NCBI RefSeq assembly: GCF_019697375.1 | Contig: NZ_JAHCDI010000001.1 | Location: 103,722-167,721, forward strand | DNA length: 64,000 bases | Reading direction: 5' to 3' | DNA from: Micromonospora tarapacensis | GTDB taxonomy: Bacteria > Actinomycetota > Actinomycetes > Mycobacteriales > Micromonosporaceae | In this document: positions 27,492 to 37,425 of the stretch, piece after piece | Position numbering within the stretch: position 1 is the stretch's first letter | Layout of the letters: every line of letters starts with the position of its first letter | Position numbers and translations under genes: made by a program | The notes under the pieces: model-generated | The model's database searches: none | Seen by the model: only the letters and a program-made list of their open reading frames with translations | What the model was told of the DNA's origin: nothing

Positions 27492-28694
27492 TCAGCCCCG
27501 CACCACCAGCAGAGGGACCGTCATCTCCGTCGCCGTGTCCGCGCCGTGGAAGCCCACCAGCCGGGACACCGTCGGAGGCTCGGACCGGCTGGCCAGCACG
27601 GCGTACGTGTCGTTGCAGACCACCACGACGTCGCCGATCCGCTCCCGGTGTTCCTCCGGCACCGGCCCGAACCAGCCGGTGGCCACCGCCTCCTCGCGCG
27701 ACAGCACCCGGGCGGCGGCGCCGAGCACACCCGACCAGGCGGCCGTCACGTCGGCGGCGGCGCCCGGCGCGACGTGCAGATAGCGCACCCGGGGCTCACC
27801 CGCGACCACCCGCACCCCGTCGGTGAGCCGGGGGTCGGTGTCCAGGTCGAACCGGTGCCCGGCGGGCACGTTCAACTGCCCGTGGTCGGCGGTGACCAGC
27901 AACGCCGCGTCCGGTGGCAGCCCGTCCACCAGCCGGGCCAGCAGCGCGTCCACCTCGGTCACGGCCACCCGCCAGGGCAGCGAGTCGACGCCGCTGAGGT
28001 GACCGTGGCGATCGACGTCCGGGTGGTATCCGGAGACCAGGGTCGGGCCGGACCCGGCGGTCAGCGCGGCCAGCATGGTGGCGGCCACCGCGTCGACACC
28101 GGCGGCGCCCCGGTAGTCGCCGCCCCGGTTGGCGGCCAGGGTCAGGCCGGTGCCGCCGAACTCCGGCCGGCTCACCGCCGTCACCGCGACACCCGCGGCG
28201 CGGGCCCGCTCCAACTGGGTCGGGACCGGCTGCCAGCGCAGCGGATGCGGATCGTCGGCCGCCCACTCGATGTGGTTGAGCACCCGGTCGGTGCCCGGGA
28301 TCCGCAGGGTGAACCCGAGCACCCCGTGCGTGCCCGGTGCCGTGCCGGTGCCCAGCGTGACCAGGCTGGTCGGGGTCGTGGAGGGAAATCCGCAGGTGAG
28401 CGGTCGGCCCGCCGCGGCGGTCAGGCCGGTCAGGGTCGGCGCGTACGGCGCGGCGGTCGGGATCTGGTACCAGCCGAGGCCGTCGACCAGCAGCACCGCG
28501 ATCCGGCGCACCCCCGGCAGCTCGGCGAAGAGCCCGAGCCGGTCCACGGCGCCGGGCACGCCGAGCACGGCGAGGCTGCTGGGCAGCACGCCGGCGAGGT
28601 TGCCGCCGCCGTAGCCCGGCGTGACGACCTCCAGCGGTCGGGCCCGGCCGGTCGGACCGGGCCGCCCCGGTGGCGCCGGTGCCGGGCCGGTCAT
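27492..28694 (-). CDS. Alkaline phosphatase-superfamily phosphodiesterase
   Basis: 400-residue protein of the type I phosphodiesterase/nucleotide pyrophosphatase group. Metal and nucleophile sites are visible: LLVDGLGWYQI (metal Asp), GFPSTTPTSLVTLGTG (nucleophile Thr), GYHPDVDRHGH, and TADHGQLNV. The substrate is unknown. The ATG at 28694 overlaps the stop of the methyltransferase (ATGA), so the two are coupled. Confidence 0.88.
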   Translation of the reverse strand: MTGPAPAPPGRPGPTGRARPLEVVTPGYGGGNLAGVLPSSLAVLGVPGAVDRLGLFAELPGVRRIAVLLVDGLGWYQIPTAAPYAPTLTGLTAAAGRPLTCGFPSTTPTSLVTLGTGTAPGTHGVLGFTLRIPGTDRVLNHIEWAADDPHPLRWQPVPTQLERARAAGVAVTAVSRPEFGGTGLTLAANRGGDYRGAAGVDAVAATMLAALTAGSGPTLVSGYHPDVDRHGHLSGVDSLPWRVAVTEVDALLARLVDGLPPDAALLVTADHGQLNVPAGHRFDLDTDPRLTDGVRVVAGEPRVRYLHVAPGAAADVTAAWSGVLGAAARVLSREEAVATGWFGPVPEEHRERIGDVVVVCNDTYAVLASRSEPPTVSRLVGFHGADTATEMTVPLLVVRG

Positions 28695-29437
28695 GCCGGG
28701 CGGCGGGCGAAGAGGTGCAATTGGGCGGCGACGTCCCGCCACGGTGGTCGCGCGGCCAGCGTCCGCTCCAGGTCGACCAGGGCCCGCGGCTGGCCGTCCG
28801 CCACGGCCGCGGGCAGCAGATCGGCCAGCACCCGTACGCCGTGGATCTCCTCGACCGTCAGCCCGGCGGCGGCCAGCAGCGCGGCGGCGCCGTCGGCGTC
28901 GAAGCGGCGGCGCAACGTGTCCCGGGAGCCGGTGCTGCCCTCGGGGTCGGCGGCCAGCGCCGTGGCCGCGTCGAGATGGCCGTTGATCGCCCGGCCGAGC
29001 ACCGCCGCGGCCCGCCCGGCGACCAGTACGCTCGCCGCGCCGCCCGGGCGCAGTGCACCGGCCAGCGCGGACACCACCGGCACCGGGTCGTCGACGACCT
29101 CCAGCACGGCGTGGCAGAGCACCAGGTCGACACTGGCCGGCTCGACCAGCCCGGCGAGCGCGTCCCCGTCGCCCTGCACGGCACGTACCCGCTCGGCCAC
29201 CCCGGCCTCGGCGGCCCGGCGGCTGAGCGCGGCGAGCGCGTCGGGGCTGGCGTCGACCACGGTGACCCGGTGCCCGACCAGAGCCAGCGGCACGGCGAAG
29301 CCGCCGGTGCCGCCACCCACGTCCAGCACGGTCAGCTCGGCGTCGGGCCGGCGGTCCAGCTCGGCGCGCAGCACCGACCAGACCACGGCGGTACGGGGGG
29401 TGAGCGGCGGCCCGACCGGGCCGGGGGTCTGTTCCAC
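28691..29437 (-). CDS. Class I SAM-dependent methyltransferase
   Basis: 248-residue methyltransferase of the Methyltransf_11/25 type. SAM motif I VLDVGGGTGGFAVPLA near residue 37, acidic motif II VVDAS, and motif IV DLVLCHAVLEVVDDP. The substrate is unknown; some relatives modify tRNA or act in carotenoid and quinone pathways, but nothing here decides. Upstream partner of the phosphodiesterase, and 66 bases after dnaE2. Confidence 0.85.
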   Translation of the reverse strand: MEQTPGPVGPPLTPRTAVVWSVLRAELDRRPDAELTVLDVGGGTGGFAVPLALVGHRVTVVDASPDALAALSRRAAEAGVAERVRAVQGDGDALAGLVEPASVDLVLCHAVLEVVDDPVPVVSALAGALRPGGAASVLVAGRAAAVLGRAINGHLDAATALAADPEGSTGSRDTLRRRFDADGAAALLAAAGLTVEEIHGVRVLADLLPAAVADGQPRALVDLERTLAARPPWRDVAAQLHLFARRPA

Positions 29438-29503
29438 CCGGTCGAGCCTAGTCAGGCTGGGACAGACCGCCAGGGGGGCGGCCCGGCCGTGACGGCCCGC
29501 CGG

Positions 29504-32500
29504 TCAGCGGAAGTCGCGGGAGGCGGGGCTGACCGGCGGCTCGATCGCCTCCAGCCGGTCGGCGACCAGGTTGACCACCCCCTCGTGCCGCTGCAACCGC
29601 CCCCGCACCACCAGGGCCGCGCTGGTGCGGGCCACCCGCCGGTGCCGCTGCCAGAGCCCCGGCGAGCAGGTGACGTTGAGCATGCCGGTCTCGTCCTCCA
29701 GGTTGAGGAAGGTGACCCCGCCCGCGGTCGCCGGCCGCTGCCGATGGGTGACGATCCCGCCGACCCGGATCCGCCGGCCCGGCTGCACCCGCCCCAACCG
29801 GTCGATCGGCACCGCGCCCAGCGCGTCCAGCTGGGCACGGATGAACCGGGCCGGATGGCTCTCCGGCGACAGTCCGGTGGCCCACACGTCGGCGACCAGC
29901 CGGTCCACCGCCTCCATCCCGGGCAGGGTCGGCGCCGTCGTGCCGATCACCGTGCCGGGCAGCCGGCCCGGCCGGTCCTGCGCCGCCGCGCCGGCCACCC
30001 AGAGCGCCTGCCGCCGGGTCAGCCCGAAACAGGCGAAGGCGTCGGCGGTGGCCAGCGCCTCCAGCTGCGCGGCGGTCAGACCCACCCGCCGGGCCAGATC
30101 CGGCAGATCGCGGTACGGACCGCCCGCCGCCCGCTCGGCCTCGATCCGCTCGGCCACCGGATCGCCGAGGGTACGCACGCTGGACAGCCCGAGCCGCACG
30201 GCCGGCCCGCCCAGCCCCAGGCGTGCGGCGGCTCCCCCGGCTGGCTGCCCCAGCGGCTCTGCGGGGTGGATTCCAGCACCGGCTTCGCGCCGCTGGCGTT
30301 GACGTCCGGACGGCGTACCTCCACACCGTGCCGGCGGGCGTCGTCGACCAGGGTCTGCGGCGAGTAGAAGCCCATCGGTTGGGCGCTCAGCAGCGCGGCC
30401 AGGAACGGGCCCGGGTGGTAGCGCTTGAGCCAGGAACTGGCGTAGACCAGGTAGGCGAAGCTCATCGCGTGGCTCTCCGGAAAGCCGTAGCTGGCGAACG
30501 CGGTGAGCTTGCGGTAGACGTCGTCGGCCAGCTCGCCGGTGATGCCCCGTTCCGCCATGCCCTGGTAGAGCCGGTCGGCGATCCGCTCCATCCGCCGCAC
30601 CGACCGCTTGGCGCCCATCGCCCGGCGCAGCTGGTCGGCCTCGGCCGCGTCGAAGCCGGCCAGGTCGATGGCGAGCTGCATCAGCTGCTCCTGGAACAGC
30701 GGCACACCGAGGGTCTTCTCCAGTGCGTTGCGCATCAGCGGATGCGGGTAGGTCACCGGCTCCTGCCCGTTCTTGCGCCGGATGTACGGGTGCACCGAGC
30801 CGCCCTGGATCGGGCCGGGCCGGATCAGCGCCACCTCGACCACCAGGTCGTAGAACTCGCGGGGCCGCAGCCGGGGCAGGGTGGCCATCTGGGCCCGGCT
30901 CTCCACCTGGAACACCCCGACCGAGTCGGCCCGGCAGAGCATGTCGTAGACCTCGGGATCGTCCAGCGTCATGCCGCCCAGGTCCAGGCTCATCCCGATC
31001 ATGTCGTAGCCGTAGTGCAGCGCCGACAGCATGCCCAGGCCGAGCAGGTCGAACTTGACCAGGCCGACGGCGGCGCAGTCGTCCTTGTCCCACTGGAGCA
31101 CGCTGCGCCCGGGCATCCGCCCCCACTCCACCGGGCAGACCTCGATCACCGGCCGGTCGCAGATCACCATGCCGCCGGAGTGGATGCCCAGGTGCCGGGG
31201 GAAGGTCTGGAGTTCGTTGGCGTACGCGACCACCTGCTCGGGGATCTCCGGCACGTCCACCGTGGCCACCTCGCCCCACCGGTCGATCTGCTTGCTCCAC
31301 GCGTCCTGCTGGCCCGGCGGGAAACCGAACGCCTTGGCCACGTCCCGCACCGCCGACCGGGGCCGGTAGGAGATCACGTTGGCCACCTGGGCGGTGTGCT
31401 CCCGGCCGTACCGGGCGTAGACGTGCTGGATCACCTCCTCCCGGCGGTCGGACTCGATGTCCACGTCGATGTCGGGCGGGCCGTCGCGTTCGGGGGCCAG
31501 GAACCGCTCGAACAGCAGCCGGTGCCGGACCGCGTCCACGTTGGTGATCCGCAGCGCGTAGCAGACCGCCGAGTTCGCCGCCGAGCCCCGGCCCTGGCAG
31601 TAGATGCCCTCCCGCCGGCAGAAGTCGACGATGTCGTAGACCACCAGGAAGTAGCCGGGGAAGCCCAACTCCTCGATCATGTTCAGCTCGTGGTCAAGCT
31701 GCGCGTACGCCCGCGGGTGCGCCTCGGGTGGGCCGTAGCGTTCCCGCGCGCCCCGCTCGGTGAGGTGGCGCAGCCAGCTCATCTCGGAGTGCCCCGGCGG
31801 CACCGGGTACGCCGGCAGCTGCGGCGCGACGAGCTGAAGGTCGAAGGCGAGTTCCGCGCCGAACTCGGCGGCCCGGGCCACCGCACCGGGGTAGGCGGCG
31901 AACCGGGCCGCCATCTCGGCGCCGTCGCGCAGGTGGGCGGTGCCCGCGGCGGGCAGCCAGCCGTCGATCTCGTCCAGGCTGCGCCGGGCGCGTACCGCGG
32001 CCAGCGTGGTGGCCAGCCGGCGCCGCCCCGGGGTGGCGTAGTGCACGTTGTTGGTGGCCACCGTCGGCAGCCCGGCGGCGTCGGCCAGCTCGGCCAGCGC
32101 GTCGTTGCGGTCGCCGTCGACCGGGTGCCCGTGGTCGGTCAGCTCCACCGCCACCGTCTCCGCGCCGAACAGCGCGGTGAGCCGGTCCAACTCGCGGGCT
32201 GCCGCGTCGACCCCCTCGGTGAGCAGCGCGGCCGGCACGTGTCCCTTGCGACAGCCGGTGAGCACCAGCACGTGGTCACGCAGGTCGGCGGCGATCTCCT
32301 CCAACTCGCCGTAGGCCGGACGGCCCTTCTCCCCGCCCCGCAGCTGGGCGCGGGCGATGGTCGCGGCCAGCCGGGCGTACCCCTCGTGGCCGTGGGCCAG
32401 CACCAGCAGGTGGCTGCCGTGCGGGTCGGGTATCCCGTTCTGCGGGCCGGACAGGCCGAGGGACAGCTCCGCCCCGAAGATCGTCGGCAGCCCCAGCGCG

Positions 32501-32885
32501 CGGGCCGCCTCGGCGAAGCGCACCACGCCGTAGAGGCCGTCGTGGTCGGTGACGGCGAGCGCGGTGAGCCCCAACCGGACGGCCTCCTCGGCCAGTTCCT
32601 CCGGATGGCTGGCACCGTCGAGGAAACTGAAGTTGGTGTGCGCGTGCAGTTCGGCGTACGGCACCGCGCCGTCGGGGCGGGTCAGCTCCGGTGGGCGGTA
32701 GTGCTCCCGACGCCGGCTCCAGGCGGGCGAGTCGCCGCCGTCGGCGTCGACCGCGAGGGATCCACCACGTGCAGGTGCCGCCCGGCGGCTCCCCGCCCGC
32801 CGCGGCGTCCCCCCTTCCCACCGGGCTTCCCGGAGAGCACCCGCTCCAACTCCGACCAGGGCAACTGCGGATTGTGGAAACTCAC
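29504..32885 (-). CDS. dnaE2: Error-prone DNA polymerase DnaE2 (two frame breaks)
   Basis: C-family polymerase used with ImuA/ImuB for damage-induced mutagenesis. PHP domain YAELHAHTNFSFLDGASHPE near residue 90; catalytic acids in PPDIDVDIESDRREEV; OB-fold and C-terminal region end SPASRDFR. The start MSFHNPQLPWSELERVLSG at 32885 is in a different frame from the PHP domain; the switch lies near 32757-32765. A second break at 30214-30219 (CCCC run) separates the polymerase core from GPAVRLGLSSVRTLGD. Both are one-base losses, and repair gives 3384 bases, 1127 residues, normal for DnaE2. Follows imuB by 84 bases. Confidence 0.92.
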
Positions 32886-32954
32886 CGGCCCACCGCCGGG
32901 ATCCTGGTGACCGGCCCTCCTCCGGGCTGTCCTCCCCCGGGCCGCAACGTACCA

Positions 32955-32966
32955 AGATCTAGATCT
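32955..32966. repeat. Twelve-base AT-rich palindrome in the imuB-dnaE2 gap
   Basis: AGATCTAGATCT, a perfect palindrome just after the imuB stop in very G+C-rich surroundings. No function is known; it could be a protein site or chance. Confidence 0.5.
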
Positions 32967-32969
32967 GCC

Positions 32970-34689
32970 TCAGTCATAGCTCGCCTCCACCAGCCATCGG
33001 CCTCCCTCGACGGCGAGCAGCAGCGCGCCGCCGCCGGCCAGGCGGACCTGGAACCGGGCTCGCCGACGCGCCACCGCCGGGTCCCACCACCGCTCGTCGA
33101 CCGGCCACGGGCCGGCCCAGCCGACGATCTCAGCCGACATCCCCCTGCCGATGGCAGCGATGGCCTCCGCCGCCGTACCGATGATCAGCCGAGCCGGCGG
33201 GGCGCTCACCGCCAACCGCGCGCTCACCACGACCGGCGCCCCGGTGGCGTCGAGCACGCTCGCCGCGAGCGGGACGGGCAGCACCACCGCCGGCGAGGGT
33301 GGCGGCAACCGACCCGGCCAGGGCGGTGCGGCGTGCCCCGAACCTGCCCGCCGACCGCCGGCCCGGCCCGACCGGGGCTCGGCGGCCGGACCGGCGCCGG
33401 TCGGCCACGGCCCCCACCGGGACGCTCGACGGGCTCGCCCGGCAGCGACGCGATGCCGGGACGGGACGGCAGCCGTTCGTCGCCCCAGGGCACCAGCCGC
33501 GTCTGGTCGGCCGGCGACCGCCCACCGCCGAGCACCGCGGTGACCACCGCCTCGGGGCCGAGCAGGCCCTGCACCCGGCTCAGTGCCCGGTGTGCCCGCT
33601 CGCGTTCCGCGCCGGTCTCGCCCCACAGCCCGGGTTGCAGACCGGCCTGGGCGAGCACCCCGTCGGGCACCAGCCGCAGTCGGATGATCCCGGCGGTGGG
33701 GCGGTCCGGCCGGTCGCCGCGACGGCCACCGGAGAGCCACCCGTCCAGCTGCCAGCGGACCCGGTCGGCGATCGCCGCGGCGGTGAGCAGGCCGTCGTGC
33801 CGCCAGACCCGGTGCAGCTCCTGGCCGTGCGCGGTGACCGCCTCGATGCCCAGCCGGGTGCAGGCCAACCCGTACCCGGCGAGTCGTTCGTGCAGCCGCT
33901 CGGCCAGCGTCCGGGCCGCGAACGCCGCGACGTCGACGCGGTCGATCGGCTCGTCGAGGTCGACGGTGACCGTCAGGTCGTCGGGCGGGCGCCGCACCGC
34001 GAGTGGCCGATCATCCCGCCCGGCGGCCAGCCGGTGGGCCAGCGCCCCGTCGAACCCGAACCGGGCCAGCACGTCGCCGGCGGGCAGCGCCGCGAAGTCG
34101 CCGAGCGTACGCATCCCGAGCCGACGCAGCAGGTCGGTCAGGGCGGGGCGGCCGAGGGCCTCGACGGGCTGGCCGGCCAGGAACTCCGGCGTCCCGCCGG
34201 GGGCACGATCCGCCCCTGGCGGGCGGCCAGCCCGGCGGCGAAGACCCCGGCGGCGACGCCGACCTGGCTCTCCACCGCGCAACTCTGTGCGACGTGCTCG
34301 ACGATCCGCTCGGCGGCGGCCTCCTCGCCACCCAGATAGCGGCTCGGCCCCCGGGCGGCCAGTGCGCAGGCCCCCGGGCGGATCACCTCGACCCCGACCG
34401 CCACCTCCTCGACCGCGGCCACCACCGGCTCGAACGCACGGGCGTCCCGGCCGAGGTCGTGGTCGACGACGGTGAGCTGGGGGCAGCGTCCCTGCGCCTC
34501 CCGCCGCCGCAGCCCTCGGCGCACGCCCTCGGCGCGGGCCTGCTCGGAGCAGGCGATCACCCGGTTGGCGTGCAGCACCGCGACCGGGCCGGTGGCGGGC
34601 ACCCCGTCGACGATCTCGGCGGCGAGAACCGGCCAGTCCGGGCACCACAGCAGCAGCGTCCGCGCCGGCTCGCCGCCCCGCCCGCTCAT
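32970..34689 (-). CDS. imuB: Y-family polymerase homologue ImuB (two frame breaks)
   Basis: Catalytically inactive Y-family protein that bridges ImuA and DnaE2 to the beta clamp. Where active polymerases have DMDAFY and SLDEAF this protein has CPDWPVLA and a region without the acid pair, as expected for ImuB. Later domains: LLRRLGMRTLGDFAALPAGDVLARFG and a little-finger-like region through LVPWGDERLPSRPGIASLPGEP. Frame breaks at 34199-34203 (five-base run, between IVPP and GGTPEFLAG) and near 33411-33415. With one base added at each, the gene is 573-574 residues and ends in VEGGRWLVEASYD. ATG overlaps the imuA stop by one base. Confidence 0.88.
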
Positions 34690-35410
34690 CACGGAACCAC
34701 CACCCGCAACCGGCCGGCACCCGGCCGGCCGCCGGCGGGTCGACCGGGGACGACCCGGGTCAACTCGTCACCGGGCAACCAGACCTTGGCCTCCTTGGGG
34801 CGGGCCGCCGCGCCCCGCCCGCGGGCCGAGACGGTCACCTCGCGTCGGCGCAGCCGCCCCGCCCCACCCCGAGCCCGTCCCAGACCCCACGGACCACCTG
34901 GAGCGTCACGTCCGCGCCGTCCCACCGGCCGTACGGCACAAGCACGCAGCCGCGTTGCCGGGCCCGCGCGGCCAGCCGGTCGGCGACGGAGGCGGCGACG
35001 GTGGACGGCACCGCGGTGACCACCACGTCGAGCCCGTCGATCAGCGCGGCGACGACGGTGGGCCATTCCGGCCCGGGCCGGGGCACCAGGGCGAGCCGGT
35101 CCAGGGCGATCCCGGCCTCGGCCGCCGCCCCGGCCCCGAACGTCGGCACCCCGACCACGGCACACCAGGAGCCGGCGCGGGATGCCTCGGCGAGCAGCGC
35201 GAGGAGCAACGACGTGGTGCCGCCGCCGTGCCGGGTCTGCCCGACGCCGACCGCGATCGTGCTGCCGCGCCGCAACCCCCGGCCGGGCAGCAACCCGGTC
35301 AGCTCGGGCCGCACCGGCAGCACCCGATGCCCACCCGCCGGGTCGGGTGCGCTGGCCGGGCGTACCAGCCCGGCCAGCGCGGCGGAACCGACCACCATCC
35401 GGCCCGCCAT
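34689..35410 (-). CDS. imuA: RecA-like mutagenesis protein ImuA (one frame break)
   Basis: RecA-fold partner of ImuB/DnaE2. The product starts MAGRMVVGSAALAGL and has RGSTIAVGVGQTRHGGGTTSLLLALLAE, a degenerate P-loop region near residue 48 (residue run shown here in part only), then DRLALVPRPGPEWPTVVAALIDGLDVVV. The frame breaks near 34853-34870 (runs of C on the plus strand): GVWDGLGVGRG in one frame and RLRRREVTVSARGRGA to LRVVVP in the next. One added base gives 240 residues. A 145-base gap separates it from the HEPN gene upstream. Confidence 0.85.
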
Positions 35411-35555
35411 CGGAACTACCCCCGGTCGTCTCGCCACGGCCACCGGCCCATGGATGGTGCTGTCGTGGATCAGAAGGTGATCAGAGAAGGACGTGCGTGG
35501 CGGGGCGGCGTCCGGCCACCCTGGGGTCCCGCCGGTGGTGGCCGGACGCCGCGAC

Positions 35556-36005
35556 TCAGGCGACGAGACCGTCGATCGCCGGCTGGTGCGACAGGCCGAG
35601 CGTCAACTCCACCACCGTCACGAACTCCTCGGCGGCGCGGAGCAGGTCGTCGGCCTCCCGGGCGGTGACCACCCGGGGGATGCCGGCCTCGGCGGCGGCC
35701 CGCTTACCGGCGCCGATGGCGAAGTAGTTGGCCCACTCGTCGAGCTCGGGGGCGACGCTGGCGAGCAGGACCCAGACGCTGGTGATCCGGTGGCGCCGGG
35801 TGGGTGCGGGGCGGGCGCGGGCGGCGAGCACCGCGGCGGCGGCGCGCAGGGCCGCCAGGTGGGCGGCGGCGTACCGCAGGCCGTCGGGGTTGGTCCGGGC
35901 GGCCTCGGCAAGCCCGTGCCGGGCCACCGCGAGCAACTGGACGGGAGTGCGGTGCGGCAGCACGTGCGCGGGCACCGTCGGCGCCTGGGCCGGACTGGTC
36001 GGCAT
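35556..36005 (-). CDS. SAV_6107-type HEPN domain protein
   Basis: 149-residue helical protein. The segment LLAVARHGLAEAARTNPDGLRYAAAHLAALRAAAAVLA (about residues 20-57) and the later EADDLLRAAEEFVTVVELTLG match the actinobacterial HEPN family named after SAV_6107. A canonical RX4-6H RNase motif was not clearly seen, so an RNase activity cannot be claimed. ATG start with GGAGGAG ribosome site. It lies between an SOS box and imuA-imuB-dnaE2, all on one strand, which suggests expression during DNA damage. Confidence 0.75.
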   Translation of the reverse strand: MPTSPAQAPTVPAHVLPHRTPVQLLAVARHGLAEAARTNPDGLRYAAAHLAALRAAAAVLAARARPAPTRRHRITSVWVLLASVAPELDEWANYFAIGAGKRAAAEAGIPRVVTAREADDLLRAAEEFVTVVELTLGLSHQPAIDGLVA

Positions 36006-36334
36006 GGTCTCTCCTCCAGGTGGACCGGGCGGGCGGGCCACGCGGCGGAGTCGGATCCGTCGGCGCGGACACCCGCGGCGGGCGGTGCGGAGGAAGACGC
36101 ACCAGGTGGTGGCCGGCCGGGTGCGGAGCTTCCCCACACCACACCCGGCCGGCGTACCGGCGGGTCCGTCGTCCGCCGCCCGGGGGTCGGTGGGCGGCGG
36201 ACGACGGTCCTGCCTGACGGGTCCGGACTCGCGACTGCCCGGAGCCCCGGTGCGGTCCGCGGCACCGCACCTCCTGAGGGCCGGTGCCGCGAAACACCCG
36301 CCCCCGAGGGGGTTGGAACGAACGTCCGAGGCAA

Positions 36335-36350
36335 TCGAACACTCGTTCTA
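36335..36350 (-). promoter_or_regulatory. LexA (SOS) box
   Basis: TCGAACACTCGTTCTA. It matches the actinobacterial/mycobacterial SOS box TCGAAC-N4-GTTCGA except for one base, including the preferred purine and pyrimidine in the spacer. It is about 330 bases upstream of the HEPN gene and is the only good match found near the imuA-imuB-dnaE2 cassette. Confidence 0.75.
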
Positions 36351-36433
36351 ACTGCTGCTGACAGTACACCCTCCCGCCGACAAAAATGCAACGCGCGCGA
36401 CGCACCAACCACGGCGTCCCACCCGCTCTCGGC

Positions 36434-36502
36434 GATCATGCGGTTCTGGTGCCAAGAAGCTCCGTGAACGCCCCGCTTGTCAGGCACCAGAACTCCAAGA
36501 TC
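36434..36502. repeat. GATC-capped palindrome
   Basis: Arms GATCATGCGGTTCTGGTGCC (36434-36453) and GGCACCAGAACTCCAAGATC (36483-36502) pair at 17 of 20 positions, with the inner 11 bases perfect. Loop 29 bases. Belongs with the palindromes at 16092-16148 and 48327-48371. Confidence 0.65.
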
Positions 36503-36574
36503 GGCGCGCCGACCCTGGCCCGAACCGCGTGGCCGGCCGCACCGGCTGCCCGGGTACCGGGAAGAATGTGCGGT

Positions 36575-36685
36575 ATGCAGTCACACCCCAACGTCCGGGC
36601 GGCGCGGGACGCGCTCGACGGCGCGCACGCCCGGGACGGCTCCGGCGTGCCCGCCGTCGTCCGTCTCCTGCCCGACGTGGCGTGA
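36575..36685 (+). CDS. Possible 36-aa protein upstream of the CrtA-like gene
   Basis: ATG at 36575 encodes MQSHPNVRAARDALDGAHAR and 16 more residues; its TGA overlaps the GTG of the next gene (GTGA), the same coupling seen throughout this cluster. A weak GGGAAG lies upstream. Could be a real small protein or a translated leader of the carotenoid operon. No family recognised. Confidence 0.3.
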   Translation: MQSHPNVRAARDALDGAHARDGSGVPAVVRLLPDVA

Positions 36686-37425
36686 ACGAGCCGGAAAGCG
36701 TCCCGGAGTTGGTCACCCTGCACGTGTGGCGAGTCCCCGGGAGCGCCCTGGGCCGGGCGCTGACCCGGATGGCGGTCGACCCGCGCCGGCTGCGCGCAAT
36801 GCCCGGCGTACGGTTCGGCAAGCTGCTCGGCACCGGGACCGGGACCGGCTTCGGGCCGGGCGACGCCGACCTGACCCGTTGGGCGGCGCTGACGGTGTGG
36901 GACTCCCCCGCCGCGGCCACCCGGTTCGCCGACTCGACGGTGGGGCGGGCCTGGTCCGGCCTCGCCCGAGCCGGCGCCCGGCTCGACCTACGGCCGCTGA
37001 CCAGCCGGGGTGCCTGGTCCGGCCGGCGGCCGTTCGGCGATCCCACCGGCGGCCGGGTCACCGGCCCGGTGCTGGCACTGACCCGGGCCCGGTTGCGCCC
37101 GGCCCGGGCGCTCACCTTCTGGCGGGCGGTCCCGCCGGTCGCCGCCGCGCTGCCCGACGCACCCGGGCTGCTGGCCCGCTTCGGCGTCGGCGAGGCACCC
37201 CTGGGCTGGCAGGGCACGGTGAGCGTGTGGCGTGATCCAACGGATCTCGTGGCGTTCGCGTACCGTCACCCGCAGCATCGGGCGGCGATCATCCGGACGG
37301 AGACCGAGCGGTGGTACGCGGAGGAACTCTTCGCGCGGTTCGAGGTGCGTGACGTGGTCGGCGACCGGACGGTGCTGGGGTGGGTCACCGACGACGGTGG
37401 CCCGGCGAAGGGTGGACGGGCATGA
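36682..37425 (+). CDS. Spheroidene monooxygenase-like protein (CrtA-like)
   Basis: 247-residue protein similar in pattern to the CrtA family of carotenoid monooxygenases: VTLHVWRVPGSALGRALTRMA at the start, RFGKLLGTGTGTGF, LTRWAALTVWDSPAAATRF, and a C-terminal TVSVWRDPTDLVAFAYRHPQHRAAI. CrtA proteins introduce keto groups on acyclic carotenoids; here the substrate is unproven. GTG start overlapping a possible small ORF; its stop overlaps the GNAT start. It heads a tightly coupled carotenoid operon. Confidence 0.75.
   Translation: MNEPESVPELVTLHVWRVPGSALGRALTRMAVDPRRLRAMPGVRFGKLLGTGTGTGFGPGDADLTRWAALTVWDSPAAATRFADSTVGRAWSGLARAGARLDLRPLTSRGAWSGRRPFGDPTGGRVTGPVLALTRARLRPARALTFWRAVPPVAAALPDAPGLLARFGVGEAPLGWQGTVSVWRDPTDLVAFAYRHPQHRAAIIRTETERWYAEELFARFEVRDVVGDRTVLGWVTDDGGPAKGGRA

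Larger units (their letters stand above)
36006..36574. other. Intergenic region with SOS box and palindrome
   Basis: No convincing gene. Holds the LexA-type box at 36335-36350 and the GATC-capped palindrome at 36434-36502. The segment 36010-36330 is G+C-rich with no recognised signal. Confidence 0.6.

Noticed and set aside
30223..32910. An 895-codon plus-strand frame opposite dnaE2
   Set aside because: Shadow of dnaE2 without any domain; the minus strand has catalytic motifs.
36311..36326. A second SOS box at GGAACGAACGTCC
   Set aside because: The half-sites are not inverted with the required four-base spacer; only 36335-36350 fits.
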